Made by a program: the position numbers and the translations under genes. A stretch of DNA of 64,000 nucleotides from Pseudomonas paraversuta. Its GTDB lineage: Bacteria > Pseudomonadota > Gammaproteobacteria > Pseudomonadales > Pseudomonadaceae. Position 1 is the first letter of the stretch. Every line of letters starts with the position of its first letter. This document shows, one piece after another, positions 36,065 through 45,846 of the stretch. The stretch covers positions 124,001 to 188,000 of the forward strand of contig NZ_CAJFCL010000003.1 in the NCBI RefSeq assembly GCF_904063065.1, given 5' to 3'. The notes under the pieces are model-generated. The model searched no databases and was not told the origin of the DNA. It saw only the letters and a program-made list of their open reading frames with translations.

Positions 36065-36110
36065 CCCCGCAGGAGCGAGTTTGCTCGCGAGCAAGCTCGC
36101 TCCTGCGGGG
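36065..36110. repeat. Near-perfect 46-bp REP palindrome between kdpC and kdpD
   Basis: The sequence CCCCGCAGGAGCGAG and its complement CTCGCTCCTGCGGGG flank a core TTTGCTCGCGAGCAAG, with one mismatched pair over 46 bp. Its position inside the kdp operon suggests it could lower expression of kdpDE relative to kdpFABC by stabilising the upstream mRNA. Confidence 0.8.
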
Positions 36111-36134
36111 TTTATGTATTCAATAGGTAATTCC

Positions 36135-38801
36135 ATGACAGATTCCGGTCGCGCCGATGCGCTGTTAGCTGATTTGCCACGGGCAGGCCGTGGCCGGCTC
36201 AAGGTGTTCCTTGGCGCAGCCCCCGGCGTGGGCAAGACCTACGCCATGCTGCAAGCGGCTCATACTCAGGTCCGTCAGGGCGTAACGGTACTGGCGGGGG
36301 TGGTCGAGACCCATGGCCGGGCCGAAACCCAGGCATTGCTCAACGGGCTGCCTCAGCAACCGATGCTGCGTTCGGAGTATCGCGGCGTGCAGCTCGAAGA
36401 AATGGACCTCGACGGTTTGCTGGCGGCCAGACCCGGGCTGGTGCTGGTGGACGAACTGGCCCACAGCAATGCCCCGGGCAGCCGTCATGCCAAGCGCTGG
36501 CAGGATGTCCAGGAGCTGCTGGCAGCGGGCATCGATGTGTATACCACGGTCAACGTCCAGCATTTGGAAAGCCTCAATGATCGGGTGCGCGGCATTACCG
36601 GGGTACAGGTGCGTGAAACCCTGCCCGACTGGATCATCCAGGAAGCCTACGAACTGCTGTTGATCGACCTGCCGCCGCGGGAGCTGCTGGAGCGTCTGCG
36701 CGAGGGCAAGGTGTACGTGCCCGAGCAGGCACGGGCAGCGATCGACGCCTTTTTCTCCCAGACCAACCTCAACGCCCTGCGTGAACTGGCGATGCAGACG
36801 GCAGCGGTCTACGTCGACGATGAGCTGGACAAAGGTTATCGCCAGCAGGGGCAATCGGCTCCGGCGCTGCGTGGTCGCCTGCTGGTGGGAATTGATGGCG
36901 ACGTGCATGCCGAGCGCCTGGTACGTCACGCCAGCCGCGTCGCAGAGCGCAGGCATCTGCCCTGGAGTCTGGTGCATGTGGACAACGGCACGGTGCGTGA
37001 CGAGCAGTCACGGCTGCGTCTGCAAAACGCGCAACAGCTGGCTGAGCGCCTGGGGGGCGAAGTGGTGCTGCTGCGCGCCGGTGAAGTGGCCAGGACGCTG
37101 ATCCAGCACGCCAGCGAGCGGCGTGCCAGCCTGTTGCTGGTGGGCCAGTCGCGCCTGACCTGGCGCCGCCGGGTCTTTGGCGGCGGGCTGGCTTCGCGGC
37201 TGCTGCGCGATGCCCACGGTCTGGAAATCAACGTGCTCGACAATGAGCAGTCGCCCACTGCGGCTTCAAGCCGGGGAGTGCCCACCCTGGTGTGGTTCGA
37301 TTATGGCCTGGCGCTGGTGGCGACCATCCTGGCCAGTGCCCTGGCCTGGGGCGTTTCCAGTGTGCTGGCGCTGCCCAATATTTCGCTGGTGTTTCTGGCG
37401 GCGGTGTTGCTGGTGGCCGTGCGCAGCAGTCTGGGGCCCTCGCTGGCCTGCGCTGCGCTGTCGTTTCTGGCCTATGACTTTCTGTTCATCCCGCCCAACT
37501 TCTCGTTCAGCATCCAGCGCGAAGAAGACGTGCTGACCTTGTTGTTCTTTTTGCTCATGGCAGCCCTCACCGGCAATCTGGCGGCCCGGCAACGACGGCA
37601 GTTGCAGGCGCTGCGTGAGACTCAGGAGGAAACCACGCAATTGCTCGACCTGTCGCGCAAGCTGACTGCGGCTACCGATCGCCAGGCGGTGATCAATGCC
37701 GCGGCCCAGCATTTGAGCAGCTGGAAGGAGCTCGATGTGTGTTTGCTCAAGCGGGACCCCGACGCTGGCTGGCAGGTCGAGACTGGCGGCCCCCTGCAGC
37801 TCAGCGAGGCCGAGCGCGCGGCTGCGGATTGGGCCTGGGCCCACGACCAGCCCTCCGGCAAGGGCACCGGCACACTGCCCATGGGGCGTTGGTGGTGGTG
37901 GCCGTTAAGCGCTGAAGAGGGGCCGCTGGCCTTGCTTGGGGTGTGCCCCAAGGGAAATCTGGCGCTCAGCGGTCAACATCGTCGCCTGTTGATGGCGCTG
38001 AGCCAACCTCTGGCCCAGGCACTGGCCCGGGCCCGTTTGGCCCAGGATCTGGAAGCGGCGCGTTTGCACGGCGAGACCGAGCAGCTGCGCAGTGCCTTGC
38101 TGGCCTCAGTGTCCCATGATCTGCGCACGCCCCTGACCACGATGCAGGGCAGTATCGATACCTTGCTGGCACTGGGCGAGTCGATACCGGTACAGGATCG
38201 ACGCGAACTGCTGGAAGCCACCCGCGATGAAGCCGAGCGTCTGGACCGCTACATTCAGAACCTGCTGGACATGACCCGGCTGGGGCACGGCGCGTTGAAG
38301 CTGGCCCGTGACTGGGTGTCTCCGGCCGATATTGTGGGCAGTGCCCTGAATCGGCTGCGGGCGGTGCTGGCACCGCTGCAGGTAAAGGTAGAGGTGCCGG
38401 CGCAACTGCCGTTGCTGCACATCCACGCGGCGTTGATCGAGCAGGCACTGATCAATGTGCTGGAGAACGCTGCACGCTTCTCACCGCCTGCCGGGCAATT
38501 GGTGCTGCAAGCGGGTGCCGATGAGCAGGAGCTGTGGTTTGCGGTCAGCGATCAGGGCCCGGGCATCCCGGAGGACGAGCGGGCGAAGATTTTCGACATG
38601 TTCTACACCGCCGCCCGTGGCGATCGGGGCGGGCAGGGGACCGGGCTCGGGCTGGCTATCTGTCAGGGCATGGTCGGTGCCCACGGGGGGCGAATTACCG
38701 TCGGTGACGGTATTGATGGCAGCGGTACCTGTATCACGCTGTACCTGCCCTTGCCCGAGCAGCCCGCCTTCGATCAGGAAGAGTCCGGCCTTGAACACTG
38801 A
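36135..38801 (+). CDS. kdpD: Potassium sensor histidine kinase KdpD
   Basis: A membrane-bound kinase that senses low potassium or high osmolarity and phosphorylates KdpE. In order over 888 residues: KdpD N-terminal domain with Walker A G27-AAPGVGKT35, a universal-stress-like domain (about 245-365), four membrane helices (about 395-490), GAF region, HisKA with H661 (VSHDLRTPLTTM) and HATPase (DQGPGIPEDER, GTGLGLAICQG). The start is taken at 36135 (MTDSGRADA), since an earlier in-frame ATG lies inside the REP palindrome. Confidence 0.96.
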   Translation: MTDSGRADALLADLPRAGRGRLKVFLGAAPGVGKTYAMLQAAHTQVRQGVTVLAGVVETHGRAETQALLNGLPQQPMLRSEYRGVQLEEMDLDGLLAARPGLVLVDELAHSNAPGSRHAKRWQDVQELLAAGIDVYTTVNVQHLESLNDRVRGITGVQVRETLPDWIIQEAYELLLIDLPPRELLERLREGKVYVPEQARAAIDAFFSQTNLNALRELAMQTAAVYVDDELDKGYRQQGQSAPALRGRLLVGIDGDVHAERLVRHASRVAERRHLPWSLVHVDNGTVRDEQSRLRLQNAQQLAERLGGEVVLLRAGEVARTLIQHASERRASLLLVGQSRLTWRRRVFGGGLASRLLRDAHGLEINVLDNEQSPTAASSRGVPTLVWFDYGLALVATILASALAWGVSSVLALPNISLVFLAAVLLVAVRSSLGPSLACAALSFLAYDFLFIPPNFSFSIQREEDVLTLLFFLLMAALTGNLAARQRRQLQALRETQEETTQLLDLSRKLTAATDRQAVINAAAQHLSSWKELDVCLLKRDPDAGWQVETGGPLQLSEAERAAADWAWAHDQPSGKGTGTLPMGRWWWWPLSAEEGPLALLGVCPKGNLALSGQHRRLLMALSQPLAQALARARLAQDLEAARLHGETEQLRSALLASVSHDLRTPLTTMQGSIDTLLALGESIPVQDRRELLEATRDEAERLDRYIQNLLDMTRLGHGALKLARDWVSPADIVGSALNRLRAVLAPLQVKVEVPAQLPLLHIHAALIEQALINVLENAARFSPPAGQLVLQAGADEQELWFAVSDQGPGIPEDERAKIFDMFYTAARGDRGGQGTGLGLAICQGMVGAHGGRITVGDGIDGSGTCITLYLPLPEQPAFDQEESGLEH

Positions 38802-38837
38802 TATTCTTCGGCCATTCCTTTACTGCGATGTGATGCC

Positions 38838-39530
38838 ATGAGCCAGGGCGCGACTATTTTGGTCATCGACGATGAACCGCAGATTCGCAAATTTTTGCGC
38901 ATCAGTCTGGTCTCCCAGGGCTACAACGTGCTGGAAGCTGCCACTGGGGCTGATGGCTTGAGCCAGGCGGCGTTAAAGCAGCCGGACATGCTGGTACTGG
39001 ATCTGGGCCTGCCCGACATGGACGGCCAGCAGGTGCTGCGTGAATTTCGCGAATGGTCGAACGTGCCGGTGCTGGTGCTTTCGGTGCGCGCCAGTGAAGT
39101 GCAAAAGGTCCAGGCGCTGGACGCCGGGGCCAATGACTATGTGACCAAGCCTTTCGGTATCCAGGAATTTCTGGCCCGGGTCCGGGCTCTGTTGCGCCAG
39201 GCCCCCGCAGGCGAGACGCAAGAAGCGGCGATTGAGCTTGGCCCTCTGGTGGTTGACCTGGCCTATCGCCGGGTGTTGCTTGATGGGGTCGAAGTGGCCC
39301 TGACCCGCAAGGAGTACGCGGTGCTGGCGCAACTGGCACGGCATCCGGGACGGGTGATCACCCAGCAGCAATTGCTCAAGGACATTTGGGGCCCGACCCA
39401 TATCGAAAACAGTCATTACCTGCGCATCGTGATCGGCCATCTGCGGCAAAAGCTGGCGGATGATCCGACGCATCCGCGATTTATTGCCACTGAAGCGGGC
39501 GTCGGTTATCGGTTGCTGACCCGGGTTTGA
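38838..39530 (+). CDS. kdpE: Response regulator KdpE
   Basis: A 230-residue OmpR-type regulator that activates kdpFABC when phosphorylated by KdpD. The receiver has D11-D12, phospho-D55 (VLDLGLPDMDG) and K104-type region YVTKPFGIQEF. The winged helix is at about 130-230 (ALTRKEYAVLAQLARHPGRV, ending GVGYRLLTRV). It lies 36 bp after kdpD. Its stop abuts the stop of the convergent patatin gene. Confidence 0.96.
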   Translation: MSQGATILVIDDEPQIRKFLRISLVSQGYNVLEAATGADGLSQAALKQPDMLVLDLGLPDMDGQQVLREFREWSNVPVLVLSVRASEVQKVQALDAGANDYVTKPFGIQEFLARVRALLRQAPAGETQEAAIELGPLVVDLAYRRVLLDGVEVALTRKEYAVLAQLARHPGRVITQQQLLKDIWGPTHIENSHYLRIVIGHLRQKLADDPTHPRFIATEAGVGYRLLTRV

Positions 39531-40559
39531 CTAGTGCTCTTCACTTTCGTAGCGGTCCAGCGTGTCTTTGGCGATTTGCCGGCCCAGAGCGATGAGTTCC
39601 GGGGCTTTGTAAAACTCAAAGAAGCGGCACACGCGTTTGGGCACATTGATCAGGATATCCGGCGGGTAACCGGCAATCTTGTATTGGGCCAGGGATGTCT
39701 GCATCACCTCGAAGCTCTGGTTGATCAAGTCCAGCAGCGAAGCGGGGCCGACGTTGTCGATGATGAACGAGCCGGTGGCTGACTTGGGGGCGCCCTGGTC
39801 GCCAGTATGCCGGGCTTTTGGTGCGGCCGATTCGAGCCAGGGATCGGGCAGCTGTTCGGTCAGGGGGTTGAGCATTTCCTGTTCCAGGTTCAACAGGTGC
39901 TCGGCCTGTTTGGTGCGAAACGGAATGTGCGACCCCAGTGAGCTCATCAAACTGTCGAAGCGGCCCTTGAATGCTGCAGGGCGCTCGATGACGGGCAGTT
40001 GATAGTTATTGTGGTGGGTGGAGTTCAGGTTGACGGCGATGATCAGGTCGCAATGGCTGGAGACCACCGGCACTATGGGTAAAGGGTTGAGCAGGCCGCC
40101 GTCGACCAGCATGCGGTTGCCCTGCATCACCGGGGTGAACAGGCTGGGAATTGCCGCCGAAGCCCGCATGGCCTGGTGCAGGCAGCCCTCCTGAAACCAG
40201 ATTTCCTGCTGGTGGGTGAGGTCGGTAGCGACTGCGGTGTAAGGGATGCGCAAGTCTTCGATGTTGATTTCGCCAACGATATTGCGGATCTGGCCGAAGA
40301 CTTTTTCGCCGCGGATGGCTCCCAGCCGGAAGCTGACATCGACCAGGCGCAATACATCCAGGTAGTCCAGGCTTTGAATCCAGTCGCGATACTGGTCAAG
40401 TTTACCGGCGGCGTAGATGCCGCCCACGACCGCGCCCATGGAGCAGCCTGCAACGCAGGCAATGTCGTAACCGCGACGCTCAAGTTCTTCAATGACGCCG
40501 ATATGGGCATAACCCCGGGCACCCCCGGAGCCTAATACCAGTGCAATACGTTTTTTCAT
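39531..40559 (-). CDS. Patatin-like phospholipase, RssA family
   Basis: A 342-residue predicted lipid acyl hydrolase. The oxyanion loop GSGGARGYAHIG is at residues 10-21, the nucleophile S40 is in G-C-S-M-G, and the catalytic D153 is in VDGGLLNPLP. No signal peptide or membrane helix is present, so it acts in the cytoplasm or at the inner membrane. The start at 40559 is used because it begins with the family's MKKRIALVLGSGG. It is convergent with kdpE with no gap between the stops. The substrate is unknown. Confidence 0.9.
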   Translation of the reverse strand: MKKRIALVLGSGGARGYAHIGVIEELERRGYDIACVAGCSMGAVVGGIYAAGKLDQYRDWIQSLDYLDVLRLVDVSFRLGAIRGEKVFGQIRNIVGEINIEDLRIPYTAVATDLTHQQEIWFQEGCLHQAMRASAAIPSLFTPVMQGNRMLVDGGLLNPLPIVPVVSSHCDLIIAVNLNSTHHNNYQLPVIERPAAFKGRFDSLMSSLGSHIPFRTKQAEHLLNLEQEMLNPLTEQLPDPWLESAAPKARHTGDQGAPKSATGSFIIDNVGPASLLDLINQSFEVMQTSLAQYKIAGYPPDILINVPKRVCRFFEFYKAPELIALGRQIAKDTLDRYESEEH

Positions 40560-40681
40560 GAACCGAACCTTCGTCTGACAGGTGTCCACAATGCCTTTTT
40601 GTGCCTTGTAGTGACAGCTGTGGCATAAATCGGCGCCGGCCAGCTAGGATGTAAGGGCAATCGCTCGCCGTTACACGGACG

Positions 40682-40715
40682 CGCTTTTCAGTCGGCGTGG
40701 GCCGATTGAAAAGCG
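40682..40715. other. Strong hairpin in the patatin/lipoprotein divergent region
   Basis: CGCTTTTCA-g-TCGGC and GCCGA-t-TGAAAAGCG form a 15-position stem (14 pairs plus one G-T wobble) with a 4-nt GTGG loop. There is no T-run on the plus side. It could be a leader structure of the lipoprotein gene, part of a small RNA, or a terminator. Confidence 0.4.
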
Positions 40716-40807
40716 TGTCGCAGCAACAGTCACACACCGGTCAAGGCACTTTTACGGCACTTGCCCGTCTGAGTTTGCACTGAACATTAATTTTTGAGGG
40801 AAACATT

Positions 40808-41089
40808 ATGAAAGCTTGGCTTTGTGTACCGTTGATTGCATTGGCTCTGGCGGGTTGTGCGGGCAATAAAGCGGCTTATCGAGACAGTTGCGCTACCCAG
40901 CTGGACGCTGCCTGGCATGAGCTGGATCTGGCCAAGGCGGAAGGTTTTGCAGGGACTGTCAGTTATTCCAAAGCCTTGTCGTTACTGACCGGGGCGAAAA
41001 CCCAGCAACAATTCGAAGCCTTTGAAGGCTGCACCACAAAAGCCGAAAAAGCGCGTTTCTATATTCGTGAATCCCGCGCAGGACGTTGA
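40808..41089 (+). CDS. Small lipoprotein of unknown function
   Basis: A 93-residue exported protein. The N-terminal signal peptide ends in the lipobox L-A-G-C17, so it should be lipid-modified and sent to the inner or outer membrane (residue after Cys is Ala, which usually allows outer-membrane sorting). The mature part is helical and has further cysteines (DSCATQLD, FEGCTTKA) that could form a disulfide. The start has a good ribosome site (GAGGGAAAC). I do not recognise a family. Confidence 0.8.
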   Translation: MKAWLCVPLIALALAGCAGNKAAYRDSCATQLDAAWHELDLAKAEGFAGTVSYSKALSLLTGAKTQQQFEAFEGCTTKAEKARFYIRESRAGR

Positions 41090-41117
41090 GCCGTTGCGGT
41101 GAAGGGGGAGGGTAAGG

Positions 41118-41891
41118 ATGTCTCAATTGGTAGACCGGATAATCGGCAAAATTGTGCGCCTGGAGGTCAGGTTGCTGGCCTGCCAGGCGCGTTTGCAGGC
41201 TGACACCGATCCCGAGGCACTGCACGATTTGCGTACTACGGTACGTCGTTTGCGCAGCCTGTTGCGCCCGTTGCGCCCGTTGCGCGGTTTGCCGGGCGTG
41301 GTGCAACTGGAAATGTCCGCCTCCCAGGTAGGTCTCCTGACGACGCCGCTGCGCGATCTTGAAGTGCTGGCTGCGCACTTGCAGCAGCAAGGCTATCGGG
41401 TGCAGGCCGCGCGGCGTCTGGAGCAGCTGTCAGGCAGTTATGCGGCGGTGGCCGACAGTGCGCAACTGGCACAGTTGCTGATGATCCTCGATGTCTTCCC
41501 GCGCTTTATCCGCGCGGCTCAGCGTGAAGGGTTGCTGCAAGGCTTGCGCAAGCGGATCGGGACGGTTCTGGATAAACAGTGGCAGACCCTGGAAAAGGCC
41601 CTGAATGATCCGGGGCATGACCGGCATCGGGTGCGGCTGCTGATCAAGCGCGTGCGTTACGCCGCCGAAGCCTATCCACAGCTGGATCGCTTGCCGGTGC
41701 TGGTACTGGCCCGGTTGAAGGAGGCGCAAAAGGCCCTGGGGGAATGGCATGACGCCTGGCAGTGGCTGGTTCAGGCCGAGCAGCAGCCCGACCTGCAGCC
41801 TTGTGTGGAGCAATGGCAGGCCGCGCTGGCTCGCGGCGAGAAGCGCGCAGACCGGGCACTGGTCAAGTTGAGCGCGGCCAGTTTTCGCTAG
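41118..41891 (+). CDS. CHAD domain protein
   Basis: A 257-residue all-helical protein of the CHAD family, which binds inorganic polyphosphate through conserved histidines and basic residues. Family blocks visible are DPEALHDLRTTVRRLRSLLRP near the N-terminus, RHRVRLLIKRVRYAAEAYP and LKEAQKALGEWHDAWQ. The role in Pseudomonas is not established. It starts 28 bp after the lipoprotein and may be in the same transcript. Confidence 0.88.
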   Translation: MSQLVDRIIGKIVRLEVRLLACQARLQADTDPEALHDLRTTVRRLRSLLRPLRPLRGLPGVVQLEMSASQVGLLTTPLRDLEVLAAHLQQQGYRVQAARRLEQLSGSYAAVADSAQLAQLLMILDVFPRFIRAAQREGLLQGLRKRIGTVLDKQWQTLEKALNDPGHDRHRVRLLIKRVRYAAEAYPQLDRLPVLVLARLKEAQKALGEWHDAWQWLVQAEQQPDLQPCVEQWQAALARGEKRADRALVKLSAASFR

Positions 41892-41983
41892 GCCCTTTCG
41901 GCTGGCTATTTGGCGGATACAACACTGTGCAGTGGCGGATGGATGAGTAGTATCGCTGCATATTTTTCTGTATCGAGGTGCTC

Positions 41984-42781
41984 ATGCAGTTTTGTGAATT
42001 GGTCGAAGCGGTTCGCCGCAATCCACTGGACGTCACCATTACCCCGGACTGGGGTCAGGGGCGTGCCAGCTTCGGCGGCCTGATGGTTGCCTTGCAGTAC
42101 GAAGCCATGCGCGCGCAGGTCCCCGCCGGGCGTGCCTTGCGTTCGCTGGCGGTGACATTTGTCGGCCCTGCCGAGCCGGATGTGTCGATCAGTTTTGAAG
42201 TCGAAGTACTGCGTGAAGGCAAGGCGGTCAGCCAGGTCCTGGGGCGGGCGGTGCAGAATGGTCAGGTCGTGACCCTGGTGCAAGGCAGTTTTGGTGCCCC
42301 GCGCGAGTCGGTCATCAACCTCGAAGGAGTGCCCGCGCCGCAGATCAAGGCGCCTGAAGACAGCCCGTTGCTGCCCTATATCAAGGGCGTGACCCCGGAG
42401 TTCATGCGGCACATGTCCATGGCCTGGGCCGTGGGTGCGCTGCCTTTCACCGGGCGTGGCACACGGGAGATGGGTGGTTGGGTGCGTTTTGCCGGTGATA
42501 TCAAGGACGAGCCGCTGACTGAAACCCATTTGCTGGCCCTGGTCGATACCTGGCCACCTGCATTGCTGCCGTTATTGAACAAACCTACAGCGGGCAGCAC
42601 GCTGACCTGGACCATCGAGTTTGTGCAGCCCCTGCCACAAGTCAGCACGCTTGAATGGTGTCAGTATCTGGCCGTGATTGAGCATGCCCGTGACGGCTAC
42701 GGTCATGTGGCGGCCAATCTGTGGGCGCCCAATGGCGAACTGGTTGCGATCAGCCGCCAGACGGTAGCGGTGTTCGGTTAG
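41984..42781 (+). CDS. Acyl-CoA thioesterase family protein (TesB-like, hot-dog fold)
   Basis: A 265-residue protein with two hot-dog domains. N-terminal FGGLMVALQYEAM and SLAVTFVGPAEPDVSISFEVE and C-terminal TLEWCQYLAVIEHARDGYGH fit the TesB-type thioesterase fold. It likely splits acyl-CoA esters, but the preferred chain length is unknown. The ATG at 41984 is placed 6 bases after GAGG. Its stop abuts the stop of the convergent gene. Confidence 0.85.
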   Translation: MQFCELVEAVRRNPLDVTITPDWGQGRASFGGLMVALQYEAMRAQVPAGRALRSLAVTFVGPAEPDVSISFEVEVLREGKAVSQVLGRAVQNGQVVTLVQGSFGAPRESVINLEGVPAPQIKAPEDSPLLPYIKGVTPEFMRHMSMAWAVGALPFTGRGTREMGGWVRFAGDIKDEPLTETHLLALVDTWPPALLPLLNKPTAGSTLTWTIEFVQPLPQVSTLEWCQYLAVIEHARDGYGHVAANLWAPNGELVAISRQTVAVFG

Positions 42782-43048
42782 TCAAAATGTCTGGCTGCGT
42801 TGCGCATTCCCGGCCCTGGCTTCGAGCTTGCGCCCCTGGTGTTGCAACGCCATGCCTGCGAACAAGGCCAGCAGCCCGATGCTGGCACTCACAGCGTTTT
42901 CACTGAATACGCCGGATACCAGCAACAGAAAAGCCAGCACCATCATGGGTATTGCGATCAGGTTGAGTGCCTGATGCGCGGAGCTTTGATGGCTCTGCGG
43001 GTTGGAGCGCCATTGCCAGGCCGGCAGGTTGGGGTGACGTTTGCCCAT
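42782..43048 (-). CDS. Small membrane protein of unknown function
   Basis: An 88-residue protein with a basic N-terminus (MGKRHPNLPAWQWRSNPQ) and two membrane helices at about residues 30-47 and 52-68 (LIAIPMMVLAFLLLVSG, ASIGLLALFAGMAL), then a basic tail. No family recognised. An AGGAGAGCA site precedes the ATG on the minus strand, which supports the start. Convergent with the thioesterase gene. Confidence 0.75.
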   Translation of the reverse strand: MGKRHPNLPAWQWRSNPQSHQSSAHQALNLIAIPMMVLAFLLLVSGVFSENAVSASIGLLALFAGMALQHQGRKLEARAGNAQRSQTF

Positions 43049-43166
43049 GATTGCTCTCCTTGTTTTATTCAGCGGTTCAGCCTTGGTTGAACCCTATGAA
43101 CAAAGCATAAGCCCGGGTTACGGGCGGGGCGAATCAACTGTGGCTATTGGCCCGATAGGGTCTTTT

Positions 43167-44648
43167 CTATAGTTTCAACTGCCCGATGGCCCGATTCAGC
43201 TCACCTGCCAGAGTCGCCAGCTGGTTGCTGGTGGTGGCGGAATCTACGGTTTGCTGCACGGTGTTTTCGGTAACGTCGCGGATGCTGACCACGGCCCGAT
43301 TCATTTCTTCTGCGACCTGGCTCTGTTGCTCCGCGGCAACGGCGATCTGGGTGTTGCTTTCGCGCATTTGCGCCACTGCGCGGGTGATCTCGGCCAGGGC
43401 TGCCCCGGCTTCCTGGGCTTGCTGTACACAGTCATCGGCCTTGAATGAGCTTTCCTGCATAAAGTCCACCGCGTCCCGGGTGCCTGCCTGCAGGGCCGAT
43501 ACCATTGCGGTGATTTCGTCAGTGGAGGTCTGGACGCGCTTGGCCAGATGGCGCACTTCATCGGCGACCACTGCAAACCCCCGGCCCATTTCTCCGGCGC
43601 GGGCAGCTTCAATTGCGGCGTTTAGCGCCAACAGGTTGGTTTGTTCGGCAATGCTGTGAATCACCCCGACCACACTGTTGATTTTCTGGCTGTCCTGGGC
43701 GAGTTGCTGAATCATCTCGGCGGTTGTTTGCACCCCGGTGGACAGGCTGGCGATGGATTGCTGCACGCGACTGACCACCTGCTGCCCGCTACCGGCCAGG
43801 TCATCGGCGGTTTGAGACAGGTCGCGGGTAGCGCCGGCGTGCTGCGCGATGTGGAAAACGGTGGCTGACATCTGGTTGATTGCAGTGGCCGCCTGATCGG
43901 TTTCGCTCTGCTGGCCGAGCATGCCCTGGCGTACCTCATCCATGCTGCTGGCCAGGCGCTCGGCGCCGGCGTCCAGTTGCGCGGCAGTGTCGGCGACGGT
44001 ATGCACCACCCGCTGGTAGCCGGCCTGCATGGCATTAAAGGCGCTGGCCATTTGCCCGACTTCATCGGTACAGGCCAGGGGTACGCGGGCAGACAAATCG
44101 CCCGTTTGCTCGACATGCAGCATCACATCCTTGAGGGTATTGAGCTGGCTGAGCAAAAAGCGGATCAGCAATTGCGAGGCGCCGAGCATCGCCAGCATCA
44201 GAATCAGCACAGCCCCTGCATAGTTGGGCAGGCGCTCCATGAATACCTGAGCCAGGCTGGGGGCATAGGCCAGCACCGCGATTTTCTGGTTGTCGCCGCG
44301 GGTCACCACCTCGGCGCCCAGCAACGGATTTTGCCCGAACAGTGGCATGGCATTGATAGAAACCCAGCCATTGCCATTGTTCAGTTGCCCGAGTGAGCGC
44401 GGATCAAGATTGGGGGCCTTATCGGTTGGTAACAGCAAGACATGACTGGCTACAGGCAGCGCCTGACCGGCGGGCCATGCAGCCAGCAGATGGGCCTGGG
44501 CCCGGGCGCTGGCCTGAGCAGCTTCACTGCGCGATTGTTGCTCAAGCTGTACGGCGTACAGCACCAGCAGCAACGTAGTGATGAAAGCCACCGCATTGAC
44601 GGCCCAGAACTTGTATTTGAGCGAGATGTTGCTAAGCCAGGTACCCAT
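43167..44648 (-). CDS. Methyl-accepting chemotaxis protein
   Basis: A 493-residue transmembrane chemoreceptor. First helix at about 11-33, a short periplasmic domain at about 34-140 ([24 protein letters not shown]), second helix at about 142-164, a HAMP domain, then the signalling domain with the conserved [20 protein letters not shown] and [17 protein letters not shown]. The periplasmic domain is small and its ligand cannot be told. The start at 44648 is chosen for the family-like N-terminus; a frame opening earlier exists. No che genes are adjacent. Confidence 0.92.
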   Translation of the reverse strand: MGTWLSNISLKYKFWAVNAVAFITTLLLVLYAVQLEQQSRSEAAQASARAQAHLLAAWPAGQALPVASHVLLLPTDKAPNLDPRSLGQLNNGNGWVSINAMPLFGQNPLLGAEVVTRGDNQKIAVLAYAPSLAQVFMERLPNYAGAVLILMLAMLGASQLLIRFLLSQLNTLKDVMLHVEQTGDLSARVPLACTDEVGQMASAFNAMQAGYQRVVHTVADTAAQLDAGAERLASSMDEVRQGMLGQQSETDQAATAINQMSATVFHIAQHAGATRDLSQTADDLAGSGQQVVSRVQQSIASLSTGVQTTAEMIQQLAQDSQKINSVVGVIHSIAEQTNLLALNAAIEAARAGEMGRGFAVVADEVRHLAKRVQTSTDEITAMVSALQAGTRDAVDFMQESSFKADDCVQQAQEAGAALAEITRAVAQMRESNTQIAVAAEQQSQVAEEMNRAVVSIRDVTENTVQQTVDSATTSNQLATLAGELNRAIGQLKL

Positions 44649-44809
44649 GGAAGGTCTTCTCTGATTTTGCGGAAACAATATTGGCAAGGTGCCATCATTG
44701 TGCCGCTACTCGAGGAAGACCTGCTGATATGGGTCAAGGATGCTGTTGTTTTGTTGTTGATCCAACTGCCCGTATGGCAGGCTGCAAGCTACAGGTTTGA
44801 GGCTTGCTG

Positions 44810-45610
44810 CTAACCCGGCAATCCAAAAAACGCCCGCGCGCATGCCGTCGTATGTTCGGCCAGGTCCTGTTCGCTCTCTTCCCGATGCACCGCCACTTCC
44901 CGCAGAACTTCTGTTAAGTAAGCCGGTTCATTACGACCGTTTTTCGGTTTTGGTCGCAAGGTCCGCGGCAGCAAGTACGGCGCATCGCTTTCAAGCATCA
45001 GGCGACCCCGGGGAATATCCCGCACCAGCGGGTGCAAATGGGTACCGCGGCGCTCGTCGCAAATCCAGCCCGTGATACCGATGTGCAAGTCCAGGTCCAG
45101 GTAGCTGAACAGCGCCTTCTTTTCTCCGGTAAAGCAGTGCACCACCGCAGCGGGCAAGTGGTCGCTATAGTTGCGCAGGATTTCCAGCAGACGCTGACTG
45201 GCATCACGTTCGTGCAGGAACACCGGTAACTGCAGCTCTACCGCCAGCGCCAGATGTTCTTCCAGCACTTTCTCCTGTTGCGGGCGCGGTGAGAAATCGC
45301 GGTTGAAGTCCAGCCCGCATTCACCCACGGCACGCACGTTGGGGTCTTTGAGCAGGGCCAGTAAACGCTGGGCACTGTCGCTGTTCCAGTCACTGGCCGA
45401 GTGCGGGTGAATCCCCGCTGTGGCGAACAGTCGCTGACTGCTCTGGTCAAGCTCGCGACACAGTTGCAAGGCCAGTTCACTGCCTTCAATGCTGGTGCCC
45501 GTGAGGATCAGTTGCGCCACGCCAGCCGCGTAAGCACGGTCTAAAACCGCCTGGTGTTTGCCGTCGAAGCTAGGGTTGGTCAGGTTGACGCCGATATCGA
45601 TGAGTTGCAT
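44810..45610 (-). CDS. tatD: TatD-family DNase
   Basis: A 266-residue metal-dependent 3'-5' exonuclease. N-terminal [17 protein letters not shown] and [10 protein letters not shown] match TatD; metal-binding blocks [28 protein letters not shown] and LESDAPYL are all present. It is proposed to help repair oxidative DNA damage. It stands alone, away from the tat export genes. Confidence 0.93.
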   Translation of the reverse strand: MQLIDIGVNLTNPSFDGKHQAVLDRAYAAGVAQLILTGTSIEGSELALQLCRELDQSSQRLFATAGIHPHSASDWNSDSAQRLLALLKDPNVRAVGECGLDFNRDFSPRPQQEKVLEEHLALAVELQLPVFLHERDASQRLLEILRNYSDHLPAAVVHCFTGEKKALFSYLDLDLHIGITGWICDERRGTHLHPLVRDIPRGRLMLESDAPYLLPRTLRPKPKNGRNEPAYLTEVLREVAVHREESEQDLAEHTTACARAFFGLPG

Positions 45611-45846
45611 GGTGCTACCTCAGGCCACAGGCCGAGAAGCATATCAGAGCTGTAGATTTATAAGAAAAACCAAGAACTACAGACAGTTATGGTTGTCTTT
45701 GAATGCCGCAACAACGCAATGCCCGGTTTTCTACAGGACGCATTGACTGTATTGCGCGCTGTTCCCAGCGCTTAAATCCCCCAAAAGGGGCACCGGTTGT
45801 CGGGTAATCCGACACGGCGCCGGGCTGTATTCTTTCCGGAGAACGG

